In this document: positions 26,699 through 35,988 of the stretch, in pieces | How positions within the stretch are numbered: the stretch's first letter is position 1 | How the letters are laid out: each line of letters begins with the position of its first letter | Position numbers and translations under genes: made by a program | Notes under the pieces: generated by a model | The model's database searches: none | What the model was told of the DNA's origin: nothing | Seen by the model: the letters and a program-made list of their open reading frames with translations, nothing else | Origin: Methylobacterium phyllostachyos | Lineage (GTDB): Bacteria; Pseudomonadota; Alphaproteobacteria; Rhizobiales; Beijerinckiaceae | DNA: 64,000 nucleotides | Reading direction: 5' to 3' | Assembly (NCBI RefSeq): GCF_900103445.1 | Contig: NZ_FNHS01000006.1 | Span: 124,001 to 188,000, forward strand

Positions 26699-28051
26699 CT
26701 ACCGCGTCGTCGCCAGCAGCCAATCCGGTAGCCACATCGCGATGCCCGGCACGAGGCACAGGATCAGGATCGCCACCGCCATCAGAAGCACGAAGGGCAG
26801 GGTGCCCCAGATGATGTCCGAGAGCGGGATGTCGGGCGCGATGTTCTTGATGACGAAGATGTTCAAGCCCACCGGCGGGTGGATCAGCCCCATCTCCATG
26901 GTGATGGTCATCACCACGCCGAACCACACCAGATCGAATCCCGCGGCCTTGAGCGGCGGCAGGATGATCGGCGCCGTCATCAGGATGATCGAGACCGGGG
27001 GCAGGAAGAAGCCCAGCACGATCACCAGCGCCAGGATCGTCACCAGCAGAACCCAGGGCGAGAGCTGCATCGCCACGATCGCCTGCGCGGCCGATTGCGA
27101 GATGTGCAGGTAGCTCATCACGTAGGCGTAGAGCAGCGACATGCCGATGATCAGCATCAGCATGGTCGATTCACGCAGGGTCGCGGTCAGGATCGGGCTG
27201 ACGTCCCGGAACCGCCAGACGCCGTAGATCGCGGCGATCAGCGCCAGCGCCAACAGGCCGCCGAGACCCGCCGTCTCCGAAGGCGTGGAATAGCCGCCGT
27301 AGAGCGCCACCATCACACCGGTCAGCAAGACTACGAAGGGCAGCACCCGCGGCAGCGTCGAGAAGCGCTGCGCCATGCTGTACTGTTCGTCCGCCAGGAT
27401 CGGCGAGGCCGGACCGCCACGCTCCAAGGCCGCCTTGGCGGTCGCGTATTCGGAGCGGAAGCGGATCATCGACCAGGTAGCGAACAGGCTGACCAGCAGC
27501 AGCCCCGGCCCGATCCCGGCCAGAAAGAGCCGCCCGAGCGACTGCTCGGCCGCCACGGCGTACAGAATCATGGTGATGGAGGGCGGCAGCAGGATGCCGA
27601 GCGTGCCACCGGCCGCGATGATGCCGGCCGCGAAGCCCGGCGAGTAGCCGCGCTTGCGCATCTCCGGGATGCCGGCGGAGCCGATGGCCGAGCAGGTCGC
27701 CGGGCTCGAACCCGCCATGGCGGCGAACAGGGCGCAGGCGAAGACGTTGGCAATGCCCAGACCCCCGGGAATGCGGTGCATCCAGGCATGCATGGCCGAG
27801 TAGAGGTCCTGGCCCGCCCGGGACCGGCCGATCGCCGCGCCCTTCAGGATGAAGAGCGGGATCGACAGCAGGGTGATGGAGGCCATCTCCTCGTAGACGT
27901 TCTGCGCCACCGTATCGAGGGAGGCGCCCGGCATGAACGCGACCATGAAGGCCAGCGCCACGAAGCCCAGCGCGAACGCGATGGGGATGCCGGAGAGCAT
28001 GGCCCCGAGGGTAGCGCCCGCGTAGAGGAAGCCGATCGCGGCGGTGCTCAT
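26699..28051 (-). CDS. dctM: TRAP transporter large permease DctM
   Basis: 450 aa, about twelve membrane segments. DctM hallmarks: SIPLFILKGAAIGRSRAG, ALFAAMAGSSPATCSAIG, GTLGILLPPSITMILYA and LIHPPVGLNIFVI. It is the Na+-driven membrane channel of a tripartite periplasmic transporter for organic acids. ATG at 28051 overlaps the dctQ stop by 4 bp. Substrate not evident from sequence. Confidence 0.93.
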   Translation of the reverse strand: MSTAAIGFLYAGATLGAMLSGIPIAFALGFVALAFMVAFMPGASLDTVAQNVYEEMASITLLSIPLFILKGAAIGRSRAGQDLYSAMHAWMHRIPGGLGIANVFACALFAAMAGSSPATCSAIGSAGIPEMRKRGYSPGFAAGIIAAGGTLGILLPPSITMILYAVAAEQSLGRLFLAGIGPGLLLVSLFATWSMIRFRSEYATAKAALERGGPASPILADEQYSMAQRFSTLPRVLPFVVLLTGVMVALYGGYSTPSETAGLGGLLALALIAAIYGVWRFRDVSPILTATLRESTMLMLIIGMSLLYAYVMSYLHISQSAAQAIVAMQLSPWVLLVTILALVIVLGFFLPPVSIILMTAPIILPPLKAAGFDLVWFGVVMTITMEMGLIHPPVGLNIFVIKNIAPDIPLSDIIWGTLPFVLLMAVAILILCLVPGIAMWLPDWLLATTR

Positions 28052-28722
28052 CGCTTACCCTTAGCGCTGACCGTCTGGCCCATCGGATCGGGGCCTTCCG
28101 GCGCGAGATTGCGGTTCAGATCAGCGCCGAGCCCGATCTTCGGCTTCGCCCAGCCGGCCGCCCGGGGGCCGTAAGCCAGCGCCTCGGCGATCTGCAGCGC
28201 GAATTGCAGGCACAGGAGGCTCATCCCGGCTGCCATCAGCGTGTAGGGGATCCAGAGCGGCGGACCCCAGGTCGATTGCGAGATCTGCCCATCGGTCCAG
28301 GCCTCGTGGTCGAGGGACCAGCTCTTCCAGGCGAAGAACAGACAGAAGGTGAGGCTGATCACGTCGGCGAGCAGCAGGCGGACCCGGTTGGCAGCCGGCG
28401 GCAGCAGGCCGGTCAGCGCCTCGATCGCCACATGGCCGCGCTTGGCCTGAACCCCGGCGGCCGACAGGAAGGTGGCCCCGATGATCAGGAACACCGCCAT
28501 CTCATCCTGCCACTCGGTCGGCTCCTTCAGGAGGTAGCGGACGACGACGCTGTGGGTCAGCACGAGGCAGGCCGCCACCAGGCAGAGGCCGCCGATCCCG
28601 AGGATCACCCGGTTCAGCAGGCGCATCGCCCGGTCGAGGGTGCCCAGAAGCCCGGGCAGCTGCGGCTCGTCGGCGGCTCGGGTATCGGGAGAGGCCGTAG
28701 CGGCGTCGAAGCCGTGGCTCAC
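28048..28722 (-). CDS. dctQ: TRAP transporter small permease DctQ
   Basis: 224 aa with start GTG at 28722, chosen because GTGA overlaps the dctP stop and GGAGCAGG precedes it; upstream in-frame codons lie within dctP. Four membrane helices: LGIGGLCLVAACLVLTHSVV, then EWQDEMAVFLIIGATFL, ADVISLTFCLFFAWKSW, and PYTLMAAGMSLLCLQFAL. The charged C-terminal tail (about 40 residues) is longer than in most DctQ proteins. Works with dctM and dctP. Confidence 0.85.
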   Translation of the reverse strand: MSHGFDAATASPDTRAADEPQLPGLLGTLDRAMRLLNRVILGIGGLCLVAACLVLTHSVVVRYLLKEPTEWQDEMAVFLIIGATFLSAAGVQAKRGHVAIEALTGLLPPAANRVRLLLADVISLTFCLFFAWKSWSLDHEAWTDGQISQSTWGPPLWIPYTLMAAGMSLLCLQFALQIAEALAYGPRAAGWAKPKIGLGADLNRNLAPEGPDPMGQTVSAKGKR

Positions 28723-29741
28723 GCGACCTGCTCCGCTAGCTTCAGCAGCTCCGCGCAATTGGCGTTCTTGGCAGCGTAGTCCTTCCAAGCCGTATTGCGG
28801 GCGATGTCCCGCCACGCGCCAAGGGATGTCTCATCGACCTGAACGACCTTGGCACCGGCTTTTGAGAAAATCTCTTCGACGCGGGTGTCGTCCTCCTTGG
28901 CGCCGGCCTGGCCGAAGGCTTCCAGTTCGGCCCCGACCGTCATGATCAGATCCTGCTGGTCCTTCGGCAGGCCGGAGAACACGATCTTCGACATCATGAT
29001 GGGTTCGAGCATGAACCAGTAGGAGCGCTCCCGGCCCGACGTCAGGGCCTTGGACAGCTCCTCCAGACGGAAGGAGATGAGGCTGGTCGAGGAGGTGATG
29101 ACCGCATCGCAGGCGCCGGTCTGCATCGCCGCATAGGATTCGTTCGACGGGATGGAGAGGGTGGCGGCACCCGCCTCCTTCATCATCATGTCCATCTCGC
29201 GCGAACCGCCGCGGACCTTCATGCCCTTGGCGTCCGCCGGGCTGACCAGCGGCCGCTCGCGGCTCGCGACACCGCCCGCCTGCCAGACCCAGGAGACGAG
29301 AATGATGCCCTTGGAGTCCAAAATCTCGGTCAGCTTGCGCCCCACCGGCGCGTTCTTCCAGGCGACCGCCTGCGCGTAGGACGTCACCAGCGCCGGCATC
29401 AGACCGATATTCATCTCCGGCACCTCGCCGCCCGCGTAGGGGCTCGGGTAAAGCGACATGTCGAGGGCGCCCTTGCGCATGGCGCCGAACTGGGCGTTCG
29501 TCTTCATCAGCGAGGATCCGGGATAGACCTGGACCTCCAGCGCGCCCTTGGAGCGCTCGGCGACCGTCTTGGCGAACTTCCGGCACATGCGATCGCGGAA
29601 ATCGCCTTCGTCGATCGTGCCGCCGGGAAACTGGTGGGACAGTTTCAGCGTCGTGGCCGCGTAAGCGGATCCAAGACCAAATTTCAGGATGGCCGGTGTT
29701 GCGAGTGTTGCCGCGACAAGCGAGCGACGAGTTGGCGTCAT
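28719..29741 (-). CDS. dctP: TRAP transporter substrate-binding protein DctP
   Basis: 340 aa from ATG 29741 (GGGAGAG at ideal spacing). The N-terminus (TPTRRSLVAATLATPAIL) is a twin-arginine-type signal; the mature part begins near AATTLKLSHQFPGG. Features include GALEVQVYPGSSL, LSGLPKDQQDLIM-like helix and DAVITSSTSLISFRLEELSK. It binds a carboxylate-bearing solute in the periplasm and hands it to DctQM. The divergent GntR regulator suggests substrate-induced control. Confidence 0.9.
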   Translation of the reverse strand: MTPTRRSLVAATLATPAILKFGLGSAYAATTLKLSHQFPGGTIDEGDFRDRMCRKFAKTVAERSKGALEVQVYPGSSLMKTNAQFGAMRKGALDMSLYPSPYAGGEVPEMNIGLMPALVTSYAQAVAWKNAPVGRKLTEILDSKGIILVSWVWQAGGVASRERPLVSPADAKGMKVRGGSREMDMMMKEAGAATLSIPSNESYAAMQTGACDAVITSSTSLISFRLEELSKALTSGRERSYWFMLEPIMMSKIVFSGLPKDQQDLIMTVGAELEAFGQAGAKEDDTRVEEIFSKAGAKVVQVDETSLGAWRDIARNTAWKDYAAKNANCAELLKLAEQVA

Positions 29742-29921
29742 GAAACTCTCCCGCACCGCAAACATTGCGGATCAATTTTTTGTGCAGCGCATAAATACGT
29801 GGCGTCCGTGTATGCATGAAGGACTGCCTTGTATATTTTGTCAATGCGCAAGCATATTGTCGTTCGCTTGGCCTATGGGGCCGGCGCGGGCTCAACTGCG
29901 CCGTTCGGGGGAATTGTGGGG
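29742..29921. promoter_or_regulatory. Divergent promoter region dctP / gntR
   Basis: 180 bp, AT-rich relative to flanks. A perfect TTGACA on the minus strand (29839-29844) can serve as -35 for dctPQM, and TATATT on the plus strand (29832-29837) as -10 for gntR. They overlap within the segment TTGTATATTTTGTCAA (29829-29844), whose TTG/CAA ends suggest an operator for the GntR protein. The -10 for dctP is weak. Confidence 0.4.
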
Positions 29922-30575
29922 ATGAATCACGCCCAGCGCCTGAAACAGCGGATCGAGGATGAGATCGTCTCGGGCGAACTCGCCCTGGGGTCGCGGCTCG
30001 ATGAGAATCAGCTCGCCGCGCGCTTCGGGGTCTCGCGAACGCCAATTCGCGAGGCGCTGCTGCAACTCGCCGTCACGGGGCTCGTGCAAACCAAGCCGCG
30101 GCGTGGCGCGGTCGTCAGCACGCCCGAGCCGCATCTGCTGCTCGCGATGTTCGAGACGATGGCGGAGATCGAGGCGGCCTGCGGACGGCTCGCCGCTCGA
30201 CGCTCCGCGCCCGAGGACGCCGCCGCCCTGCGCGAAGCCCTGTCAGGCTGCCGCGACGCCATGACGATCGAGGATGCGGAGGCGTACTACGCCGAGAACT
30301 ACGTGTTCCATACGGTCGTCTACCGGGCGAGCCACAACGCCTTCCTGGCCGATCAGGCCCTCTCGTTGCACCGGCGTCTGGCGCCGTTCCGCCGCCTGCA
30401 ATTGCGGGTCCGGCAGCGCCTGCCGCAATCCCTCGCCGAGCATGAGGCGATCGTCGATGCCATCCTGGCTGGCGATGCAGCGGGGGCCGCCGAGGCGCTG
30501 CGCAACCATGTCCTCGTGCAGGGTGACCGCTTTACCGATCTCGTCGCCGGCTTGAGGGCCCCCGATGCCGCATGA
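29922..30575 (+). CDS. GntR family regulator, FCD type (adjacent to TRAP operon)
   Basis: 217 aa from ATG 29922 (GGGGG upstream). N-terminal winged helix (RLDENQLAARFGVSRTPIREALLQL, wing KPRRGAVVST) and C-terminal all-helical FCD ligand domain (EAYYAENYVFHTVVYRASHN supplies the Asp/His metal ligands typical of FCD). Divergent from dctPQM, so probably its ligand-responsive regulator. Confidence 0.9.
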   Translation: MNHAQRLKQRIEDEIVSGELALGSRLDENQLAARFGVSRTPIREALLQLAVTGLVQTKPRRGAVVSTPEPHLLLAMFETMAEIEAACGRLAARRSAPEDAAALREALSGCRDAMTIEDAEAYYAENYVFHTVVYRASHNAFLADQALSLHRRLAPFRRLQLRVRQRLPQSLAEHEAIVDAILAGDAAGAAEALRNHVLVQGDRFTDLVAGLRAPDAA

Positions 30576-30602
30576 GCGCCCAGCCGCCTGCAGCCTCAGG
30601 TC

Positions 30603-31283
30603 TCAAAGCGGCTCGACAGCGCCGTAATTGGCCGCGATCACGGATTTCTTCCCCCGGATATGCTCGCGCATGAGGGTCGAGAGCGCGGTGCCGTCCCTGG
30701 CGCGCAGCAGCTCGATCATGCGCTCGTGTTCGGTCACTGCGCGCGACCATTGATCCGGCGTCTGATGGGCGGAGTAGCGCGACCTCTGAATGCGGCCGGC
30801 CAAGCTCTCGTATATATTGGCCAGCACTGTGTTCCGGCTGGCCACCATGATGGCTTCGTGGATTCGCCGGTTGTGGCTGAAGTATCCGGCCTCGTCGCCG
30901 GCCTTCCAGGCGGCGACCATTGCGACGTGCTCGACCTCGATAGCGTCGATCTCGCCGTCGCTGATCGTGCGGCAGGCGAGATCGCCGGCTGTCGCCTCCA
31001 GGCCGGCGATAACCTCCATCATCTCTTCAAGTTCGGTGTCCGAGATGCTGGCGACGCGGGCGCCGCGGTTCGGCAGGAGTTCGAGCAGACCTTCCGTCGC
31101 CAGGATCTTGATCGCTTCGCGCAGCGGTGTCCGCGAGATGCCGAAGCGCTCGGTTAGCTCGCCCTCGTTGATCCGCGCCTTCGGCTCCATTTCGCCTGAG
31201 CGGATCAACGCGCGCATCCGTTCCGCCACTTCGTCATGGAGGTAGCGGCGGCTGATACCGATCCCGGGTTCGATCTTGTTCAT
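30603..31283 (-). CDS. GntR family regulator, FCD type (downstream of FAD/Fe-S dehydrogenase)
   Basis: 226 aa from ATG 31283. Winged helix with INEGELTERFGISRTPLREAIKIL and PNRGARVASISDTE; FCD domain with YFSHNRRIHEAIMVASRNT. It lies 60 bp after the FAD/Fe-S dehydrogenase stop on the same strand and is convergent with the other gntR gene. It may regulate the dehydrogenase or the divergent unit further right. Confidence 0.9.
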   Translation of the reverse strand: MNKIEPGIGISRRYLHDEVAERMRALIRSGEMEPKARINEGELTERFGISRTPLREAIKILATEGLLELLPNRGARVASISDTELEEMMEVIAGLEATAGDLACRTISDGEIDAIEVEHVAMVAAWKAGDEAGYFSHNRRIHEAIMVASRNTVLANIYESLAGRIQRSRYSAHQTPDQWSRAVTEHERMIELLRARDGTALSTLMREHIRGKKSVIAANYGAVEPL

Positions 31284-31343
31284 GGTCCCCCGACACACGG
31301 CAGGTCTGGCTGGCCTGTCATCCTTGTGTAGGTGCCCGTCTAA

Positions 31344-34295
31344 TCAGTGTCGAGGCGTCAGAGCCCGATCCAGGACCCGGGCCACATGTTCCGCGTGTAT
31401 CCCGAGCCCGTCGTGGATCTGATGCCGGCAGCTCGTACCGTCGGCAACCACGAGATCGCCCGGCGCCGCGGCGCGCAGGGCCGGAAACAGCGACAGCTCG
31501 GCCATGGCGAAGGAGGTCGCGATCGATTCCGGCCGGTAGCCGAAGGCCCCCGCCATCCCGCAGCAACTCGACTCGATCACGCGCACCTCAAGGCCCGGAA
31601 CCGCACGCAGAACCGTCTCCACCGCGCCCATCAGGCCGAAGGATTTCTGATGGCAATGCCCGTGCAGGTGAGCCACGCGGTTACCCTGATGGGCGAGCGG
31701 GAGTTCGATCCGCCCCCCGGCAAGGTCGCCGGCCAGCAACTCCTCGAACAGCACCGATCGCTGGGCCAGAAGGGCGGACTCTGCGCCGGGGAGGAGGGCT
31801 GCGAACTCGTCCCGGAAGGTGAGGAGACAAGAGGGCTCCAGGCCGACCACCCGCGCGCCGGCCTTCAGGAAGGGGAGGAGCGTATCGAGGGTCCGCTGTG
31901 CCTCCTGCCGGGCTCGGTCTGTCTGGCCGGAGGCGAGCCAAGTCCTGCCGCAGCAGAGGGGCCGGCGCCCGCGCATCGGATCGGCGCGATGCAGGCGATA
32001 GCCCGCCGCGCGTAGGACCCGCTCGGCCGCTTCGAGGTTCTCCCGCTCGAAAGCGCGGTTGAAGGTGTCACCGAGCAAGATGACGTCGCGGAAATCGCCC
32101 ACAACGTCGCTCGGATGCGCGGCCTCGCCCTGCTCGCGCCAGGGGCGACGCCACCGCGGCAGCGTCCGCTTGGCCGAGAGGCCGGCGAAGCGCTCCGACA
32201 GGGCTGCCAGGGCCGGATACCGATCTCGCAGGTTGAGGAGCGGCGCGAGCTTCGCGGCAATGCCCGCGTAGATTGGCATCTGGGCGATCAGCCGCTCCCG
32301 CAGGGGCAAGCCGTGGCGTGCGTGGTAGTGGTGCAGGAACTCGATCTTCATCTTGGCCATGTCGACACCGGTCGGGCATTCCCGGCGGCAGGCCTTGCAG
32401 GATACGCAGAGATCGAGGGTCCGCTTCATCTCCGGGCTGGTGAAGGCATCCTTGCCGAGCTGGCCCGAGATCGCGAGGCGCAGTGAATTGGCGCGTCCGC
32501 GCGTAAGGTGCTGCTCTTCCCGGGTAGCCCGGTAGGACGGGCACATCGCGCCGCCGACGAGCTTCCGGCAGGTGCCGTTGTTGTTGCACATCTCGACGGC
32601 TGCGCCGAAACCGCCCCAATCCGACCAGTCGAGGGCCGTCTTCATGGGCTCGGTCGCCGCATAGTCCGGCTTGAACCGGAACAGCGACCGGTCGTCCATC
32701 GTCAGAGGGCGGACGATCTTGCCGGGATTGAGCCGGTTCTCCGGGTCGAAGTCGTCCTTCACGGTCTCGAAGGCGCGGGTCAGGACTGGCCCGAACAGGG
32801 GCGCGATGTATTCCGAGCGCGAGATCCCGTCCCCGTGCTCCCCGGAATATGAGCCCTTGTAGCGGCGCACGAGTTCGGAGGTCTCTTCGGCGATCGCCCG
32901 CATCCGCCGGACGTCGCCCGCCTCCTTCATGTTCAGGATCGGCCGGACATGAAGGCAGCCGACCGAGGCGTGGGCGTACCACGTGCCGCGGGTGCCGTGC
33001 TTGGTGAAGACCTCGGTGACCGCATCGGTGTAGGCGGCGAGATGCTCCAGCGGCACCGCACAATCCTCGATGAACGACACCGGCTTGGCGTCGCCTTTCA
33101 TCGACATCATGATGTTGAGGCAGGCCTCGCGCACCTCCCAGACGGATTTCTGGCGAAGCGGCTCGACCACCTCGACGACGGCGTCCGCGTAGCCGTGGTC
33201 GGCCATGCAGGCGTCGAGCCGCTTGAGGTCGCGCTCAAGGCTCGCGAGGTCGTCGCCGGCGAATTCCGCGAGCAGCAGGCAGTTGGGCTTGCCGCGGGTG
33301 ATGTCGGCGAGCGTCGTCCGGAACAGCGGGATGTCGGCGCCGAGCACCAGAACGTTGTTGTCGACCAGCTCCACCGCCACCGGATTCAGCGCCACGATGT
33401 GCTGCGTGGTCTCCATGGCGGCGCGAAAGGATGGGAAATGGCAGACGCCCATGACCCGGTGCTTCGGCAGGCGCGACAGCTTGAGCGTCACGGCGGTCGT
33501 GGCCGCCAACGTCCCCTCGGATCCGACCAGCAGATGCGCGAGATTGGGACGTGCCTCGATCAGCGCGTCGAGATTGTAACCTCCCACGCGGCGCTGCACC
33601 TGCGGGTACCGGGCGACGATCTCGTCCCGGTGCGTATGGGCCAGTGCGCGCATGCGGCCAGCCAGGGCTTCGGCCCGGCTCGATCCGGTCACACCAGAGA
33701 CCGCATTGTCGCTGAGGCCGAATTCGAAGGCTTCGCCGTCATGGAACAGCGCCCCCAGGGCGAGGACGTTGTCGCTCATCTTGCCGTAGCGCAGCGAGCG
33801 GGCGCCGCAGGAATTGTTACCCGCCATGCCGCCGATGGTGCAGCGGGTCGCCGTGGAAGGCTCCACGGGGAAGAACCAGCCATCGGCCTTCACCCGCGCG
33901 TTCAGGCGTTCGAGGACCATGCCGGGCTCGACGGTGATCGTCCCGGCCTCCGGATCGTAGGCCAGGACGTCGTTGAAGTGGCGCGAGCAATCGACCACGA
34001 GCCCCGAGCCGATGGGCTGGCCATTCTGCGAGGTGCCGCCGCCGCGCAGGATCACCGGCGCGCCGTACTCGGCTGCGATCCGCAGGGTGGCAGCGATGTC
34101 GGCGGCCGAGCGCGGCAGCACCACGCCGGCCGGCATGATCTGGTAGATCGAAGCGTCGGTGCTGTAGCGGCCGCGGGTGAAGGCGTCGAAACGTGCCTCG
34201 CCCTGGAGTTGCTCCGCAAGCCTGCGGGCCAACCCGGCAGCCAGGCGCGCCGCCGCGCGCGGCGCCGTTGCGATGTGCGCGCTCGTTCCGTTCAC
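31344..34295 (-). CDS. FAD-binding / iron-sulfur D-2-hydroxyacid dehydrogenase (YdiJ-type fusion)
   Basis: 983 aa. Start GTG at 34295 is preferred to an ATG 51 nt upstream because GGGAGGAGG lies 7 nt before it. Domain order: FAD_binding_4/PCMH (ILRGGGTSQNGQPIGSG, GNNSCGARSLRYGKMSDNV), FAD-linked oxidase C domain, a CNNNGTC/GGAMCPSYRATREEQ segment, a ferredoxin-like [4Fe-4S] site CVSCKACRRECPTG, and a CCG domain (CCGRTWLASG; ESSCCGMAGAFGY). This GlcD-GlcF-like fusion resembles E. coli YdiJ (D-2-hydroxyglutarate dehydrogenase, about 1018 aa). It would oxidise a D-2-hydroxyacid, passing electrons to the respiratory chain. Substrate unknown. Confidence 0.88.
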   Translation of the reverse strand: MNGTSAHIATAPRAAARLAAGLARRLAEQLQGEARFDAFTRGRYSTDASIYQIMPAGVVLPRSAADIAATLRIAAEYGAPVILRGGGTSQNGQPIGSGLVVDCSRHFNDVLAYDPEAGTITVEPGMVLERLNARVKADGWFFPVEPSTATRCTIGGMAGNNSCGARSLRYGKMSDNVLALGALFHDGEAFEFGLSDNAVSGVTGSSRAEALAGRMRALAHTHRDEIVARYPQVQRRVGGYNLDALIEARPNLAHLLVGSEGTLAATTAVTLKLSRLPKHRVMGVCHFPSFRAAMETTQHIVALNPVAVELVDNNVLVLGADIPLFRTTLADITRGKPNCLLLAEFAGDDLASLERDLKRLDACMADHGYADAVVEVVEPLRQKSVWEVREACLNIMMSMKGDAKPVSFIEDCAVPLEHLAAYTDAVTEVFTKHGTRGTWYAHASVGCLHVRPILNMKEAGDVRRMRAIAEETSELVRRYKGSYSGEHGDGISRSEYIAPLFGPVLTRAFETVKDDFDPENRLNPGKIVRPLTMDDRSLFRFKPDYAATEPMKTALDWSDWGGFGAAVEMCNNNGTCRKLVGGAMCPSYRATREEQHLTRGRANSLRLAISGQLGKDAFTSPEMKRTLDLCVSCKACRRECPTGVDMAKMKIEFLHHYHARHGLPLRERLIAQMPIYAGIAAKLAPLLNLRDRYPALAALSERFAGLSAKRTLPRWRRPWREQGEAAHPSDVVGDFRDVILLGDTFNRAFERENLEAAERVLRAAGYRLHRADPMRGRRPLCCGRTWLASGQTDRARQEAQRTLDTLLPFLKAGARVVGLEPSCLLTFRDEFAALLPGAESALLAQRSVLFEELLAGDLAGGRIELPLAHQGNRVAHLHGHCHQKSFGLMGAVETVLRAVPGLEVRVIESSCCGMAGAFGYRPESIATSFAMAELSLFPALRAAAPGDLVVADGTSCRHQIHDGLGIHAEHVARVLDRALTPRH

Positions 34296-34428
34296 GTCCG
34301 CCTCCTCCCGCGGTGATCTGGGGTCACCGGATCCAATTGTATTCAAAATTCATCGCGACGGGAATCGGCTCGTGCGGGCTGCGCGCTTCCGGCGCGGGGT
34401 TGGCGGCATCGACCGCGTTGGGTGGCCG

Positions 34429-35196
34429 TCAGGACAGCATCCGCGTGTCACCGTCGATGGAGATTGCTTGGCCCGAGACGGTGCGACCGCGGGGCGAGCA
34501 GAGCAGCAGCACCTGATCGGCGAGTTGCCGGGCGGTGACGTACTCCTTCAGGGAGACGAACGAGAAGGCACGCGCCTCCATCTCAGCGAAGCTCGTTCCC
34601 TGCTGCTGCGCCTTGGCTTCCAGAACCCGGCGCTGTCGGTCGCCGGCGACGAGCCCGGGGAGGATCGCGTTCACCCGGATGCCAGCCTCACCGAGTTTGA
34701 TGGCGAGCGATTTTGTGAAGCCGATTACCCCCCATTTGGCTGCCGCGTAGGGGCTGCGCAGGGCGAAGCCGAACTTGCCCGCCGCCGAGGATACGTTGAC
34801 GATCGATGCGTTCGCACTTTGTCGGAGATGCGGAACCGCCAGTCGGGCACAATTGAACTGGCTCGTCAGGCAAACCGTCAGGCACCGGTCCCATTCTTCG
34901 GGGGCGATCTCCTCAACCCGTCCGGTCGGACCGGCGATGCCGGCATTGTTGACCAGCACGTCGAGGCCGCCGAGGTGCTCCACCGCCTGATCCATCATGG
35001 CGGCGACCGCCGTCCGGTCGGTCACGTCGGTCCGGCTGCGCCCGACGGTGGCGGGCAGCGTGGCCAGCGCCTCCGCGTCGATGTCGCAGGCGAAGACCCG
35101 GGCACCTTCCTCGAGGAACGCATCCACGATGCCGCGACCGATGCCGGCGGCGCCCGCGGTCACCAGCACGCGCAGCCCGGCGATCTTGAGATCCAT
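34429..35196 (-). CDS. Short-chain dehydrogenase/reductase (SDR)
   Basis: 255 aa. ATG 35196 follows GGAGGGG. Classical SDR motifs: VLVTAGAAGIGRGIV (nucleotide-binding, TG replaced by TA), VLVNNAGIAGPTGRV, Ser in VSSAAGK, and SPYAAAKWGVIG with the catalytic Tyr-x3-Lys. NAD(P)-dependent oxidation or reduction of a hydroxyl/keto substrate. It begins 2 bp after the upstream gntR stop, so it is co-transcribed with it; 133 bp separate it from the FAD/Fe-S dehydrogenase. Confidence 0.92.
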   Translation of the reverse strand: MDLKIAGLRVLVTAGAAGIGRGIVDAFLEEGARVFACDIDAEALATLPATVGRSRTDVTDRTAVAAMMDQAVEHLGGLDVLVNNAGIAGPTGRVEEIAPEEWDRCLTVCLTSQFNCARLAVPHLRQSANASIVNVSSAAGKFGFALRSPYAAAKWGVIGFTKSLAIKLGEAGIRVNAILPGLVAGDRQRRVLEAKAQQQGTSFAEMEARAFSFVSLKEYVTARQLADQVLLLCSPRGRTVSGQAISIDGDTRMLS

Positions 35197-35198
35197 GG

Positions 35199-35912
35199 TC
35201 AATCCCCTCCGCTATGGTCCTGCAGGCCGCCGCGGGCCAGTATGAACTCGGCCGCCTCGCGGATGTCGGCCGCGATGGCGCGTTCGGCCGCGGGGGCGTC
35301 TCGAGCCTCGATGGCCGCCAAGGCCTCGGCGTGGCGTCTCAACGCGAAACCCTGGCGTAGCCGCTCCGGGTGGGCGCGGAGGTCCAGGTTGATGACGGGT
35401 CCTGCCTTCAGCCAAAGACGCGCGATGATCTCCCGCAGGGGTGCGAGCCCGCAGGCGTCGTAGATCGCGAAATGCAGGTCGCGGTTGAGCTGGATCGCCC
35501 GGGCGCGGTCGGGCTGCGTGGCCTCGGCCTCCGATCGAAACGCGGCTTCGGCGTTCCGGATCGCCGACAGATCTTCGGCGCTGTGGCGCAGCGCGGTCCG
35601 GGCGGCGGCAATCCCCTCCACGGCGATGCGCGTCTCTGCCAGCGCCCGGAAGGCGTCCTGCGACATCATCGGCACACGGATGACCCGTGCTGGCGAGACC
35701 TCCAGCACGCCGTCGGCCACCAGTCGGCTCACCGCCTCGCGAACCGGCATCACCGAGACGCCGAAAGCTGCCGCACTCTGGCGCAGGGACAGCCGCTCGC
35801 CCGGAGCCAGCCTGCCCGAGGCGAGAAGGTCCGAGAGAGCCGCGTAGGCGGTTCCCGACAGGGTCTGCCGCTCCAGCTGCGGAAGATCGGCCAACGCCGT
35901 GACGGATCGCAT
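35199..35912 (-). CDS. GntR family regulator, FCD type (divergent from hydroxyacid dehydrogenase)
   Basis: 237 aa from ATG 35912 (weak ribosome site). Winged helix: LSLRQSAAAFGVSVMPVREAVSRL; FCD domain: RAIQLNRDLHFAIYDACGLAPL. Divergent from the dehydrogenase/BKACE pair over 76 bp that contain a perfect palindrome, and head of a leftward unit with the SDR gene. Likely local regulator of both transcription units. Confidence 0.9.
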   Translation of the reverse strand: MRSVTALADLPQLERQTLSGTAYAALSDLLASGRLAPGERLSLRQSAAAFGVSVMPVREAVSRLVADGVLEVSPARVIRVPMMSQDAFRALAETRIAVEGIAAARTALRHSAEDLSAIRNAEAAFRSEAEATQPDRARAIQLNRDLHFAIYDACGLAPLREIIARLWLKAGPVINLDLRAHPERLRQGFALRRHAEALAAIEARDAPAAERAIAADIREAAEFILARGGLQDHSGGD

Positions 35913-35952
35913 GCCGGACACTAGACGCAACCAGCCTTTTGCCGCTAGTGAT

Positions 35953-35964
35953 CTGTGATCACAG
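35953..35964. promoter_or_regulatory. Perfect 12-bp palindrome CTGTGATCACAG, probable GntR operator
   Basis: The palindrome is in the middle of the short divergent spacer between the gntR gene at 35199-35912 and the dehydrogenase at 35989. Short perfect palindromes in such positions are typical operators of FCD-type GntR proteins. Binding is inferred, not shown. Confidence 0.6.
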
Positions 35965-35988
35965 CTGACGGGAGCGGTCAGCTTGTGC

